In this document: piece by piece, positions 45,341 to 56,382 of the stretch | Numbering within the stretch: the stretch's first letter is position 1 | How the letters are laid out: each line of letters opens with the position of its first letter | NCBI GenBank assembly: GCA_050084515.1 | Contig: CM114271.1 | Coordinates: 19,096,001 to 19,160,000, forward strand | From: Blasia pusilla | Taxonomy: Eukaryota; Marchantiophyta; Marchantiopsida; Blasiales | Length of the DNA stretch: 64,000 bases | Reading direction: 5' to 3' | Translations under genes and position numbers: made by a program | Notes under the pieces: model-generated | Told to the model about the DNA's origin: nothing | The model's database searches: none | What the model saw: the letters and a program-made list of their open reading frames with translations, nothing else

Positions 45341-47600
45341 CGAAACAAATATTCAGCCCGGCCCTATGCATAAAAGTGAAGTATCGATCAGTGTGTAGTT
45401 CTTGAACTTGTGGAGAGAGCATAAGACAAAGTGGGAAAAAAAGTGGATGGGTGCAAGAGTCAGAAAAGCGGGACGTGTAAACTTGTGCATACGATTATAG
45501 GACTCGGAAGATGAAGTATAAAGCTGTTGTGAAATGATTGGATCAGAAACCAGATTTAAGAATATTTGAGACCAAGAGAGAAGACATGTTAACAGGTCAC
45601 AGGGTTCAGTCGAACAAGGAGCTACATCAGATGCATCACACATCACAGTAATCATTTTAGAGACTTTTCTGGCTTGGAAATAATTCAAGCGGGAGAATTT
45701 CACATTCACACTATATGAGAGTGTCTCCTCCTCTCATATGGTACCTTCTTCACTTGTTCCTCTCTCTACACCCATCCCAAGCACCGTCCAACCAGGGGGC
45801 GGGGTCTATGGTCGCAAGGCTACGACAGGCACCACTTAATGAGTACAGTCTCTCTCTCACGCGTCTGCTCTTCTGATCAGCAGCGCCTACTCCTCAGTCT
45901 CCTCTCTCTCGTCACTGCTCCTTCAAGAACCTGTGTCCTTCTCTCTCTAAACGAACAACCTCTCTAGAGATACGAGTTCTTTTTTTTTACTATGCTTCAC
46001 TCTTCTATCCGGTTGAATTCAATCTCTACTATAACACTACCCCTTCAATCTGATCGGATCGCTCTACATAAGAAGACACATTCTTTCGTCAGAAAAAATT
46101 GCCATTCCTTGTGATATGAGTCATGCGATCCATGGCTTACGATTAAAAGCCAAGGAGAAATTGTGAAAGAAAAGCCGTAGGATGTTGCACTTTATGACAA
46201 GGCATATTCAGAGAATCAAAGAAAATATGCACATCCGTGCTACCAAAGATTTTACTATCCCCATAAACCAAGCTAACCCTATGATTCAAATTAAAGTCGA
46301 AAATTAAAGTCTAAAGAGAAATTAATTAAACCCCATAAACCAAGCCAAACCCTATGAGCAAAACAGGTTCATGACTCAATAACTCCAATTTAGAGGGACA
46401 CGTATACACTTACTATATTCGGGAAGAAGAGGTGAAGAAGGAAACATGCCCATTCCCAGCTCTTGGTAAGTCGGATAGTATTCTAAATTTTCACTTACAG
46501 AGGTGCTACTTTGTGGGTTCGCAAATAATTGGAGGAAGTATTGGAGAACCCGGTGGAGAGAGGAGCCTGTGAAGACGGTAGAAAGAGCAAGTGAAAACCT
46601 CTGTTGCGAGCTTGCAACTCTCAATTAAATCTGGTATTTTTCTATTATATCTACATAGAAATGACGAATTAAAAGCACGCATAGCCCCGTCAGAACTTCA
46701 CAATCGTGAAGTTCTGGAAAGAAGATCAGTATAGTAGCTGGAAAGAGGTTTTCAGAAAAGTCTATCAGCATCGTGTATGCGCCTTGTATGCAGAATGTTG
46801 TATAAGCTTACATGTGTCAATGGCATAAATTTTGTTCTGCTTTACAGTTGTGAGGAAATATTCTGCTCCTTCTCCGTTGGGGAATATTTTTCGTTGTGTA
46901 CATTTTTATCCGGACTTCTGAAGTCCATCTCCGCACATGCTTCCACTCACTGTCAGGGCCCATTTTATCAGTGCAATTTTGTGATCAGCTATTCAAACTG
47001 AGTTCTATATCAGGTCCAACGGAGTGTAGGGAAACAGAAAATTGAAGTCGTCGTATTGTGGACCTTCATGAAGATTAAGAAATCGGACTCAACAAGACAT
47101 CCCTAGGATCGGAGGTAAGAGGAGGCTGAAGAGCTAACTAACAACCTCCAAAACCAAGACCTAAAGGAAAAGAAAAGGGAACCCTAAACCAACTCCCTTC
47201 ATCATCTGCGGGAATATGATTAGCAGAAAGACCAGAAGTAGTGTGGCGTTGGCACAATGCTGCGTGCGCAAACCCGAGAAAGGTAAAAGTAGCACTCTTC
47301 CTTTTCTTGTATCAACTCCAATTGTTCTACTCGTAGACATAAGGATTTGTGATACGTGACTCGTCTAATTATTGTCTTAAAAAGTAGTGCGTACGTTGGA
47401 TTCTTCGTAGTTTAGGATTCCTAACAATGTAATTATTTTTTGCTTCTTAACGTAGATTTGAGCCTTGCAATTGATGCGTGTGTCGGTGCAACCTAGAGAG
47501 GCTTCTTCCCATATGAGCTCAATGCAAATTGCAACCTCGACAACTGTACCTCTCTTTCTTCTTTCTTCTTTAAGGTTCGTTCCACCTTCTCCTCTTACAC
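45341..47600. other. Intergenic DNA, no gene supported
   Basis: 45,720-45,990 is rich in CTCTCT tracts and resembles a pyrimidine-rich promoter or LTR, but no terminal repeats were found. Frames on both strands are short and unremarkable. Confidence 0.35.
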
Positions 47601-48347
47601 AATTGGGTCCCCGATGATTCCCGGCCCCGACCGACATCCACTCCCCATACTCCGAAACCCGCATCCGAACCTCCTACGACTCGTCATCTTTCTTCATGAT
47701 TGTCCCGCGATTCAAATTGGAATCATTTCCGATACTGGTGGGGCGCTTCAGATCCGAAGCACCCGATCTTCGTGCTTCCCGTTCGCATCTCCTACAGATC
47801 CTGTGGGACGTCCCTCGAATATAGTCTATAGCTCATGATCGTTCATCAAATAACTCTAGCCTCGATTTTCGCCTCTTTGGTTTGTCCCCGGCGAGGACCT
47901 AAACATGTACCTTCAAGATCTGCTCCAGAAAGCATAGCATTGGACACTCTATGAAGTCTTGGTAGACTCTCGTCCGCGTAGAATCCCCAAGTCTCTAACC
48001 CGCAATGATCGGAACTTTCAAAGCCGGAAATAGCAATGCGGTTTTGGATCTTTGCAGAATTGCTGCGAACAAATGTCTCCTTTTAAACCAAAGTGACGCC
48101 TTCAACAGTGGTGAGTTATTACGAAGATTCAATTGCTTGTAAATTATTCCATGGTTTTAACCTGTTCTACATTCTGAGCCTCGGCATACTTCCCAAACCC
48201 CAGCGCGCCGTAGTTACACGTTTTGAATCCTCCACAACATATGTAGCTCTGAACTGTTCCATTTTGGCCACTGTCTTCCTCCGATGGTAGCATGGCTAAT
48301 TCCAGAGGTGAGTGAAAAAGCCGTGAATCCTTGCTGCAAATCAAAAC
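47601..48347. other. Intergenic DNA, no gene supported
   Basis: Short overlapping frames on both strands, none with a recognisable feature. Confidence 0.35.
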
Positions 48348-48713
48348 GTGCGGAAAATATCCCAACACTTATTAGTACGTACGCAATCCTCGCGCCATTT
48401 TGACGATCCAGAAGGAAGCCTCCAACTTGTACGGCTCCGCGAACGATTGCACTCGTCGAGCTTGACATCGATTGGATTGATCTCAGTCGGACCGATTGAC
48501 GTGTTCCGGAGTCTGCGTAAGGCACAACAACAAGCACAATCGAACGTTGAACATTCCCTTCAGACGGAGCTCGATGACCTGCAGCTGGATACAACGCACC
48601 GAAACTCAATCAGCTCATGTCTGGAATCATTCGCGAGCCCCACGCTGCAGATTACGAAACGGCCGACGGTAGCCGCAGGGCCGAGCTCGTTCCAAAGCGC
48701 CGTAAATGGTAAG
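48348..48713 (+). pseudogene. Possible exon of an unrecognised gene
   Basis: A 128-codon frame in which the part from about 48,420 reads like protein (FRSLRKAQQQAQSNVEHSLQ) and ends SSFQSAVN before GTAAGA near 48,710. A possible acceptor GATCCAG lies near 48,405. The competing minus-strand frame (48,214-48,609) is about as long, so strand choice is uncertain. No domain recognised. Confidence 0.2.
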
Positions 48714-48790
48714 ATACGCAGGTGGTTCGAATGACTTTCACAACGACCAGCTTCAACGTAGTTTCGCGCCTGGCATCCGGACTCGCACTC

Positions 48791-48856
48791 CGCCCTGCGC
48801 TATGCACGGAGGATTGACTCATGCGCCCTGCGCTATGTGCGCTGGATTGACTCATG
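48791..48856. repeat. 33-bp tandem duplication
   Basis: CGCCCTGCGCTATG...GGATTGACTCATG occurs twice with a 33-bp period (48,791 and 48,824), differing at a few positions in the middle. Confidence 0.8.
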
Positions 48857-49643
48857 CGTTGAAGGACCCCATGGGAAACAGGCGAGGTGGGGACGGACGG
48901 AAGGGCCTACACGGAATCTGAAGTGAGCGCAGCCCAGAGATGCTCGGTGGCTTGGTGGGGCTAAGTTCAACGAACCGAATAAATAAATGAGGGCCGGGTG
49001 CAGTAGAAACAAGAAATTAAATGGACTATATGCAGAGTATATCGATCCGCTCGTTCCCCGCGTGAACGGGAAGGGGTGGGGGTGGGGGGGAGACTCGCGT
49101 TGAGTCCTACTTGCATCATTGCGGGGAGAACTTTGCAAAATAGCTGCGATCACAATTCCTCCATGTTGATTGATCTCGGTCTTCTCTGGTGTCTCTTGCA
49201 AGGGAAGAAACTCCTAGTCTCGAGGATGGGGGAGGAAGGGAGAAGATGCGGTATGCAATGAGAGTCTCCCTGTCCGGTCCTGAGTGAGGCGTTTGAATCT
49301 AGGCGTCGAGAACCGGACTCTGTAATGGACGTTCGTTGGAACTCGAATCCGCGTAAGCTGTCGTCGTCGCAGCTCCAGCTGTACAGCTTCGTAACCGCCG
49401 ACGATCTTCGAGGTCCGCATCTCCAGGCGAGGCTGAAGCAGGGGAAGACCCCCTGTGCATGTAGCCAGACGGCACAGGCTTGTCTTGACGCTTTTCGCGA
49501 GCGTCGAAGGTGCGTCCGAAGATTATGATGATGTTCGAGCGAGAATAGTCAGCACTTGTCAAGAGACTGCGAGAGCTCACCGTTAGAAATTAATGGTCCA
49601 GCCACTCATCCTGACAGCGCGGAAGCCGGGAGTGGAAGCAAGA

Positions 49644-49820
49644 AGATGCGGATCATGGAAGGGGATATCCAGCAGAAATCCAGCAACGTACAGTTTGCAA
49701 CAGTGAAGGCAGCCGCAATGGGACTTCCGAAAAGCGCAGATGCGGATCTTGGCAGAGGATATCCAGCAGAAACGCAGCTCACCACTGTTCGTAACGGTAA
49801 AGGCAGCCTAAATGGGTTTG
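49644..49820. repeat. ~94-bp tandem duplication
   Basis: AGATGCGGATC, GGATATCCAGCAGAAA and AAGGCAGCC each occur twice in the same order, starting at about 49,644 and 49,738. Between them the copies have diverged. One plus-strand frame stays open through both. Confidence 0.7.
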
Positions 49821-50412
49821 GAATAGATCGAGCTAAGTCAGCGGTAGGAGCCCACCCCGCCATACCAGGCGCACAAACGGGGGACTTCACCCCCCACCCC
49901 AAAACCAGACCATAGAATCAAAACGCCTCTGTCCACAATCTGCCAAGCGCTTCAAAACCTCGCGCTCCATAGGGACCCCTCGGAACTATGAAAGTGGGGG
50001 GATCAGACCAAGTTTAGCACAGACAAAGTCAGCAGATTCTGCAGCCCAACCAGGCGGAGGTGATTTTAACTCTCTGGTCTATGAAACGCTGATAGCCGGA
50101 CTCGACCTAGTATCAAACCATGTCAGCAGATTCTTAATTCCACGTACCATTTAAAGAGCGGGCAGTTCCAACCTCCCCTCACTAGTCAAACGTAGCCCGA
50201 TCGAATGCCCCTCTCAAAGACCCCTTCTTCCTTTTCTGGTCATGTTGTGGCCTTCAGGTTTTGACTCTTTGAGTCCCCCTCTTTTGTACTTCCGATGGGT
50301 TTTCCATCACTCGTTTTTATCGAAGTGCATCTTCCTTTTCTCAAAGACCCTAAACTCCTGCTCGCCAGGCCGACGATGCACCATAACGGCCGACAACAAC
50401 CGCAGGGGCCGA

Positions 50413-50453
50413 CCGGTTCTGCCCGAACATCATCAATGTTCGGGCAGAACCGG
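50413..50453. repeat. 18-bp perfect inverted repeat with 5-bp loop
   Basis: CCGGTTCTGCCCGAACAT at 50,413-50,430 pairs exactly with 50,436-50,453 across CATCA. Confidence 0.9.
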
Positions 50454-50910
50454 GGTTACGTGTTGAGCTAGCCGGGAGAATTTGGAAACTGCCGATTCTG
50501 AAGTACCGGCCAAAAACCAATGTGCGGGGAGAACGGGGGTTACGTGTTGAGCTGGCCGGAAGAATCTGAGAATTTCCGATTCAGGTCGTCATTTACCGGC
50601 CAAAAACCGAAGGTTCAGGGAGGGTGTCCTTTGTATTCGTACCTGTATAGCCGGCTGGAATGAAGAAAACTTCGAAAATTGCCGCTCGGGTTTGTAGAGA
50701 CCGGAAATCTACCGGCTGTCACGAAAAAACTCCCGGGACCCTGCCAAAAACCGACGGTATAGGGAGGTCCTCCTTTGTATTTGTGTCTCTTTAGCCGACC
50801 CGAAGGAGGAAAATTTCAAATTTTGCCGTTCGGTTTTGGGCCGCCTTTCTTACAGACCGGAAATATACCGGTTCTCTCGGGAAAACTACCCGGACCGTGT
50901 TTCGGATCTC
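50440..50910. repeat. Tandem repeats of 90 and 144 bp built on a shared core
   Basis: GGTTACGTGTTGAGCT...GCCAAAAACC is repeated once at 90-bp spacing (landmark at 50,509 and 50,599). GCCAAAAACCGA...CCTTTGTATT...GACCGGAAAT is repeated at 144-bp spacing (50,599 and 50,743). Copies are diverged. It begins directly after the 18-bp hairpin. Confidence 0.7.
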
Positions 50911-51820
50911 GGAGCTCCCATAAGTGACTCCACACAAAAGTTGTCTCCAATGTAAGCGGGCAGTGTAGACGGATCTGCTCGGCAGCTACGTACCTCGAAT
51001 GGGAATGAACGGTTAGTTTCCACTTCCAATGGATTCATCTCGGGAGATTGTAAAATCTTCCTCTTTGCGGTGTATCCTCGTCCTACGAGAGGCGGAAGGA
51101 AGAACCATAGCTTTCCGGTTCAGGTTGGACTTGTTCGAAGCTCCAAAACTAGAGTCAATTGCTAATCACTCACGCCGACGATTTAGTACGCATGAGCTTT
51201 CGGACTAGACGAGTTTATCGAACGACTTTGCAACTCTGTAGGGTGTCCTCTTCGAAGGGAGTCAATGCTCGATTAAACTAATGGTTTTCTCATAATGGAG
51301 TGACTATCACTTCCCTTGTAGGGATCACACAAGGAAAACGGCTCCTACCGATTAAGTAGCCACCGAATGCGAGGAACCAGGTTCGAAATTTTTGAATCAA
51401 TCGTGCATCTAACAAAACTTATGGTAACCGAGTGCATGTGGTCTATCTATATTAAGCAACTTAATTATTTATTCTACTCGAGTATCGAACCGGAGAGGCA
51501 TCGAAGAGAGCATAGAATAGGATATCCGCCATATAATTTGGATTAGAGTTGAAACTTTCTCATAGCATTCCATGGAATTTCACATTACTCACCTTGCACT
51601 TTTCTTGTCATTATTTTTCAGATGATTGAAATCATGTTTCTCGCGCACACGAACAAACAACAAAGGCTAGCGGGGCCTCATACCTTCGTGGTTTCCCAAG
51701 GCCACTTGGAGCACGAGAGGAGGTTTAGGTTGTTCCGTATCATGGATGGATTGTGGTTATCTTTTTCCGTTTAGGAACATTATGTTGCACTCATCTATAT
51801 TGTTAGGGAAGAGTGCCTTC
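50911..51820. other. Intergenic DNA, no gene supported
   Basis: No convincing frame, repeat or RNA gene. Confidence 0.35.
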
Positions 51821-51823
51821 TTG

Positions 51824-51960
51824 ATGTGTAAACACCTCTTTGCTTGACACGTGGCAAGTGGGCAGCAAGAAAATATTTCACATGCTACGTGCAACAAGAA
51901 AAAAATTTGAATTTATGTGCACCATCATTAATCTCTTCCCTTCACGAACTATACACTAAC
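51824..51960. repeat. Dispersed repeat, copy 2 of 3
   Basis: AACACCTCTTTGCTTGACACGTGGCA and the following AAAATATTT and TTTATGTGCA match the 37,560-37,760 copy in order and orientation. Confidence 0.6.
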
Positions 51961-52174
51961 TCTTCAAACCTTTTTTCATTTCCCATGCATCACACGGGCA
52001 CCTTAGTAACACTAAACTACTTATTGATGCAGTAAGTAAGACCAGCTATATTTCTAGAGAATGGGGGCGAAGCACATTCTTCAAATATTTCATGTCCAGA
52101 TTCCATGAGGATAAACTGTAATTTTTGTTATTAAGTAATAATTTATATTTCTATTGGAGAGTAATTTCTTTTTA

Positions 52175-52290
52175 GCAAACACTTCAAGCACATGACAACG
52201 GGAATTAAGAAAATATTTGTTATAAGAGGAGAGAAAAAATTGAATTTATATGTAACATGATTAGTCCTAATGGAGACTAGTTATGGTCCC
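52175..52290. repeat. Dispersed repeat, copy 3 of 3
   Basis: Shares the AAGAAAATATTT and TTTATATGTAACATGATTAGTCC words with copies 1 and 2; the left part is more diverged. Confidence 0.5.
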
Positions 52291-53355
52291 AAATAAATCA
52301 AATTTTTTAAATGGTAGTTTGTAGTTGGGCCGCAACCCCTTTAATAAGAGTGTGCTCTCACACATCCAACTTTAAGATGGATTCTATAAATTTATTTATT
52401 TTTTAGCACTTTATAAGTATTTTTAGAAACAAGTGTCTTATTGAGAGGGGTGGAAAAAAGGGCCACACACTAGTTTGCTTTACTATCTATTAGCCTTCAA
52501 TCGCCGCAGCCTTTCATATGTCATAATCTAAATTTACTACATTAGTTTAGCATGTGACATAGATTTTGTTAAAATCTTTCTAAGTTTTTAATTCTAGTTG
52601 CGATGGATTTTTTAGACTTTATGTTTATTCCGCCTTCAAATTTCTACCCTTAAATTGTTTCAACCTTTAGAGGCAACATTCTATTTTTTCCCTATTGCTA
52701 GTAGAGCTAATGGGACTCCAGGTCGCCAATGGCAAAAGTCGTGGGACCAATTACGTAAAACTCTGAGAAAAAATCCTCTTTGGCTTAAGTAAGTGTCACT
52801 ATGCACATATCAATTCAAGATGGATTGAAACCCCCATATAACAAAAATGAAACCATGACTTTCTTGATGATGATGGGCCTTTGAGGTTGATATTGCTTTA
52901 GATATGTCTTGAACTACTTGTTGCTATATGATCAATTGGTGCAATGTCGATCTAATGGCCTCCATAATCCCAACAATAGCATTCATAGTGCACACTCAAA
53001 ATTTGTCAAAAATATCCCTCCATAGACTAGATATATTTTGGATGCTAACATACTGTCTAAACCCTTCTATGGGATTTCTATCACTTAATAGTCAAACGAC
53101 GTAGGGCTAAGGACTTAACCATATCTTTAAGACCAATCAGAAGTCGCACAAGCAAAGTGATTTTCATTCAAGATGCTATTAGATCAGAATTGAGAAATCT
53201 CAAAATGTGGAATTTCCTATCTATGCACCCAACTCTAGATAAAGCCTCATAAGATCTCTTCATGCCATTTTTGTATGTATACATATCGTTCTCACCAAAT
53301 ATAAACACAAGATCAATACCATAATCATTTATGATATGTGAACACAAGGATGATC
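52291..53355. other. AT-rich stretch, no gene supported
   Basis: No frame or repeat recognised. Confidence 0.35.
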
Positions 53356-53560
53356 ATGTAATAAAATCAAAGTTGCACGTGGAAAATTTCCATGCTTGTG
53401 GACTTATGTCTGTCCCGGGGACGGACATGTTCTTATGGGCCTGGGTGCCTGCTCTATGGGCTTGGGTACCGAGGCATGCACCTCCGCCTACACCACCCAA
53501 ACATTACGCCATTACTTAGGTAGCCCGCACCTCGTCCCAACAACCTGACCCCCATTTTTG
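53356..53560. repeat. GC-rich dispersed repeat, copy 2
   Basis: GTTGCACGTGG, GTGGACTTATGTCTGTCC, GGACATG and GGGCCTGGGTGC follow each other as in 12,775-12,860. It is clearly more GC-rich than its surroundings. Confidence 0.5.
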
Positions 53561-55049
53561 TCACCCGATTTCTAGCCCGTGCCGTAGACGAATTGACCCG
53601 CATCGTGTCCGTATGCTAGACCATCCCCACTTTTTGTGTCGTGTCCACGTTGAGCCTCCAAGAGGCCCAAAAAGGCCCAGACCTAGCCCATATGGAATCC
53701 TAGATCGCCATGTGTCACCTTTAGACTCATCCTCCACGCTCACACTCGGCCAGCATCCCACAAATCCCACAAGTATACATGGCAGCGTTTCATTGGTAGA
53801 GGCTAAGTGCGAACTAACTTCCCCCCTTTCTACATCCTAAAATGTGTTGGATTCTCAACATCCACTTCTCTGAGCACCATTAATCTGATCGGCCCCTTTG
53901 TATGAGGAGAAGCCTAGATTGATGGTTCGGACTTAGACGTCAAAGGAGTCATAGTAATATGACGCAGGTGGTTTCAGGAGTAGCATTACTAGGATTATCG
54001 AACTCCCAAATCTCGATCGACGTCTCGGAATACCGAATGCGCATCTGAGAACTCGACTGTTCGGAACCTTCGTGCATCTGCAAGAATAGAGCGAGAAGCG
54101 AAGGGGCTCATGGCTCACGAAGAGAAAAGCCGAGGTCCAACACCTGGGCTCCGATAGGCGTGGGGGTCCGTATGCGCAGCTCCCGGAAAAAAATTTCTAT
54201 TAATAGAAATGAATAAAAGTAGGTAAAAACCCTAGTTTCCTGAGTAGTGAAATAGTCGGGAGCCGCAGCGGTTGCGCATTCTCGTATGTCGAGTTATCTC
54301 CATGTTCAGGTTCCATCAAAGCTCTTTTGTGAGCGCACGAACGGACTAGGCCACTTTGTATCTCTAAGTTTTGTAAAGATTTCTGTGATTTTGTCTCTTT
54401 CTGTTTTCTCACAAAATGGGTTGTAAACAAAAACCTATAAGCAAAGAGTCCACAAGTGGAGCCCAAAATGCTCATAAGTACGTGGGTGATTAGGGGTTAA
54501 TTAACTCATATTTTCTCCATTTCCTTCATGCTTTTCCTCCTTTACTTTGAGAGGAGGGATAGTTTTGGATTAGGCCCCAAATTTCGTTGTTGCCTTGAGA
54601 GCTAAGGGATTTCAAGGTTGTTAGGAATTTTGGGGAAATCTACTGCATGCATTTGGGGATAATAAGATAAATTTGGTTTTGAACAACTTGGATATTTGTG
54701 CTCCTTGTTATATTTTAAACAAAATCTAATTTATTCCCCATTAGGTGAGAGTCGGTGTCGGGAGAGAGAAGAAAAGGGCAGGTTTGGGTCTGGTAGCCGC
54801 CGGGGGCTATCAAGTAAAGACGGCTAGGTTAGGTTGTGAAGGTTAGATTTAGGGGCGCGGACAGAGGACGGGCGCGGCGAAGTAGACGGGCGCGGAGGCG
54901 GACGGAGTCGGGGCCGTCCCTTACCTTCCCCTCCGCACTTTGGGGAGGGGAAGGTAAGGGTACACGCCCGCTCAACCACGTAGCTCTCCTAACCATGTAA
55001 GTAGTTCCACCCTGGTAGCCGGATCACCACATCCTGAACCCTACCACGT
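53561..55049. other. Intergenic DNA up to element C
   Basis: No supported gene. GC-rich (GGGCGCGG words) at 54,850-54,920, directly before the hairpin at 54,918. Confidence 0.35.
54918..54960. repeat. 17-bp perfect inverted repeat with 9-bp loop
   Basis: CCCTTACCTTCCCCTCC at 54,918-54,934 pairs exactly with 54,944-54,960. Confidence 0.9.
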
Positions 55050-56316
55050 TGTCGTATAGTAAAATCAACCAGTGTGTAAACTCCTTCGTCATTAAGTGTT
55101 AGATAGAGTTTCATTAGTATTAAGTAAATTGGCTTAGAAAAAGGAGATTCTTATGTTTAAACCTCTTTATGGTGCCTCTTTTATGCGGGCCCAACTTTAG
55201 GAAAAGGAGGTAATAAATAAAAGATGACTTTATAAAAATAAAGTAGTTGTTTTAATGAAAAGGAAAAGTAGTCTTGGTTGGTGGCTAGGTTAGTTGGGGT
55301 AATTTGGAAAATATCAAGTGGTAAAAGAGGATATTTTGGAAGAGATAAGAGGAAATCTACTTGTGTCAAAATGTGATTGGCTAAGCCTTGAGAGGAAGCC
55401 ATGTGGCACAAGATAAGATAAGCTCTATTTCGTACTCTTGTGGATCCCTTGTGAGTATATAAAGAGGAGGGACCTTCAAGGGTTCATCACCTTCTATTCC
55501 ACATCTTGAGTCTCTCGTGTCTCTCTTGAGTGTATGGCTTTGGGATTGCTTGCTCTTCCAATGAGAGTGGATCACCCCTCTTGGGAGAGTAACTTGATCA
55601 TGGTCTATTCTTTGAGAGGTTTCTAGAGTGTGGTGTGTGTGTGTGTGGGGGGATGAGAGGTTTGTCACCGTAGAGGAGTTTAGTCATACTAAAATAGCGG
55701 ACGTTTTGGCTTGTTACTTTCCCAATGAGAGTGGATTACCCCTCTTGGGAGAATAACTCCGCCAAAACCCATTCTTGAGGAGAGTAGAGAATGTCTGTCA
55801 AGCATGGATAGGGGTGGAGCACGAGCTGTGCCCGACTTTCCTTTCCTCAATCCTTACCATGTCAAGGTACTCTTTGTAGATAGGCACTGGTTCACTCGCT
55901 ATTTAGTTTATGACTTTGGGGAGGCGTTCATGAACCAGGTCATGAAATCTCCAACTCCGGTGATTCTTCCTATCGTCACATATGGAAGGACATGGGATTG
56001 TACTTTGTATGTCCTTATATAGCGATCCATGGATGTCAATAGGCCTGGTCAAGTAGGGTTTAACACTAGTTGTGCTATCTTCCTCGTGTACAACCGTAAA
56101 ATAGTTTATAGGGATTTTATAGTTAGGAATTTCGGGGTCCGATGTTACGAAGAAGTGATCGCGTCGGCACTTCCATTTGTGATACCTGTCGTGAGAGAAT
56201 GGAGAGTGTACATCATAATTTTGTATTGAAAAAGGAGAACTTATTGGAGAGTTCATCTTGCATCGACCGCAGCTAGAAGGCCCGCCCTTGCTCGAAGAAA
56301 GATTCTCGACACGACA
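55050..56316 (+). repeat. 5' LTR of element C, containing an ORF
   Basis: Starts TGTCGTATAG and ends GACACGACA. TATA box GTATATAAAGAGG near 55,455. It contains a duplicated ~40-bp segment (CCAATGAGAGTGGAT...CCCCTCTTGGGAG at about 55,559 and 55,721) and a GT microsatellite near 55,632. From about 55,545 to 56,235 it is homologous to the stretch just after the primer site of element B, at 33,306 down to 32,720. Confidence 0.8.
55804..56229 (+). CDS. Two-repeat ORF inside the element C LTR
   Basis: 141 codons from ATG to stop, open except for one TAG at 56,020-56,022. First half: MDRGGARAVPDFPFLNP, VLFVDRHWFTRYLVYDFGEA, PVILPIVTYGRTWDCTLYVL. Second half: SCAIFLVYNRKIVYRDFIV, FGVRCYEEVIASALPFVIPVV, EWRVYIIILY. 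The halves align with each other (FGEAFMNQVM...VILPIV against FGVRCYEEVI...VIPVV), so the protein is an internal duplication of a ~60-residue unit rich in aromatic and branched residues. No enzyme motif, signal peptide or obvious membrane span. The homologue in element B has the same start, length and TAG. The gag ATG is 154 bp downstream. It could be a leader protein, a domesticated fragment or a structural RNA region that happens to stay open. Confidence 0.6.
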
Positions 56317-56318
56317 AA

Positions 56319-56337
56319 TGGTGCTTCCATTGAGAGC
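56319..56337 (+). promoter_or_regulatory. Primer-binding site of element C
   Basis: TGGTGCTTCCATTGAGAGC starts two bases after the LTR end. I could not assign the tRNA. Confidence 0.65.
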
Positions 56338-56382
56338 TCTTTGAGGCGGTAGATTGTGTTTGCAAGTTGGAGTCTTAACAAG

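Noticed and set aside
45720-46070. Solo LTR of a Copia element
   Set aside because: The pyrimidine-rich stretch looks LTR-like, but no TG...CA ends, target duplication or second copy were found.
48214-48609. 131-codon minus-strand ORF
   Set aside because: Overlaps a plus-strand frame that reads slightly more like protein and ends at a donor; neither is secure.
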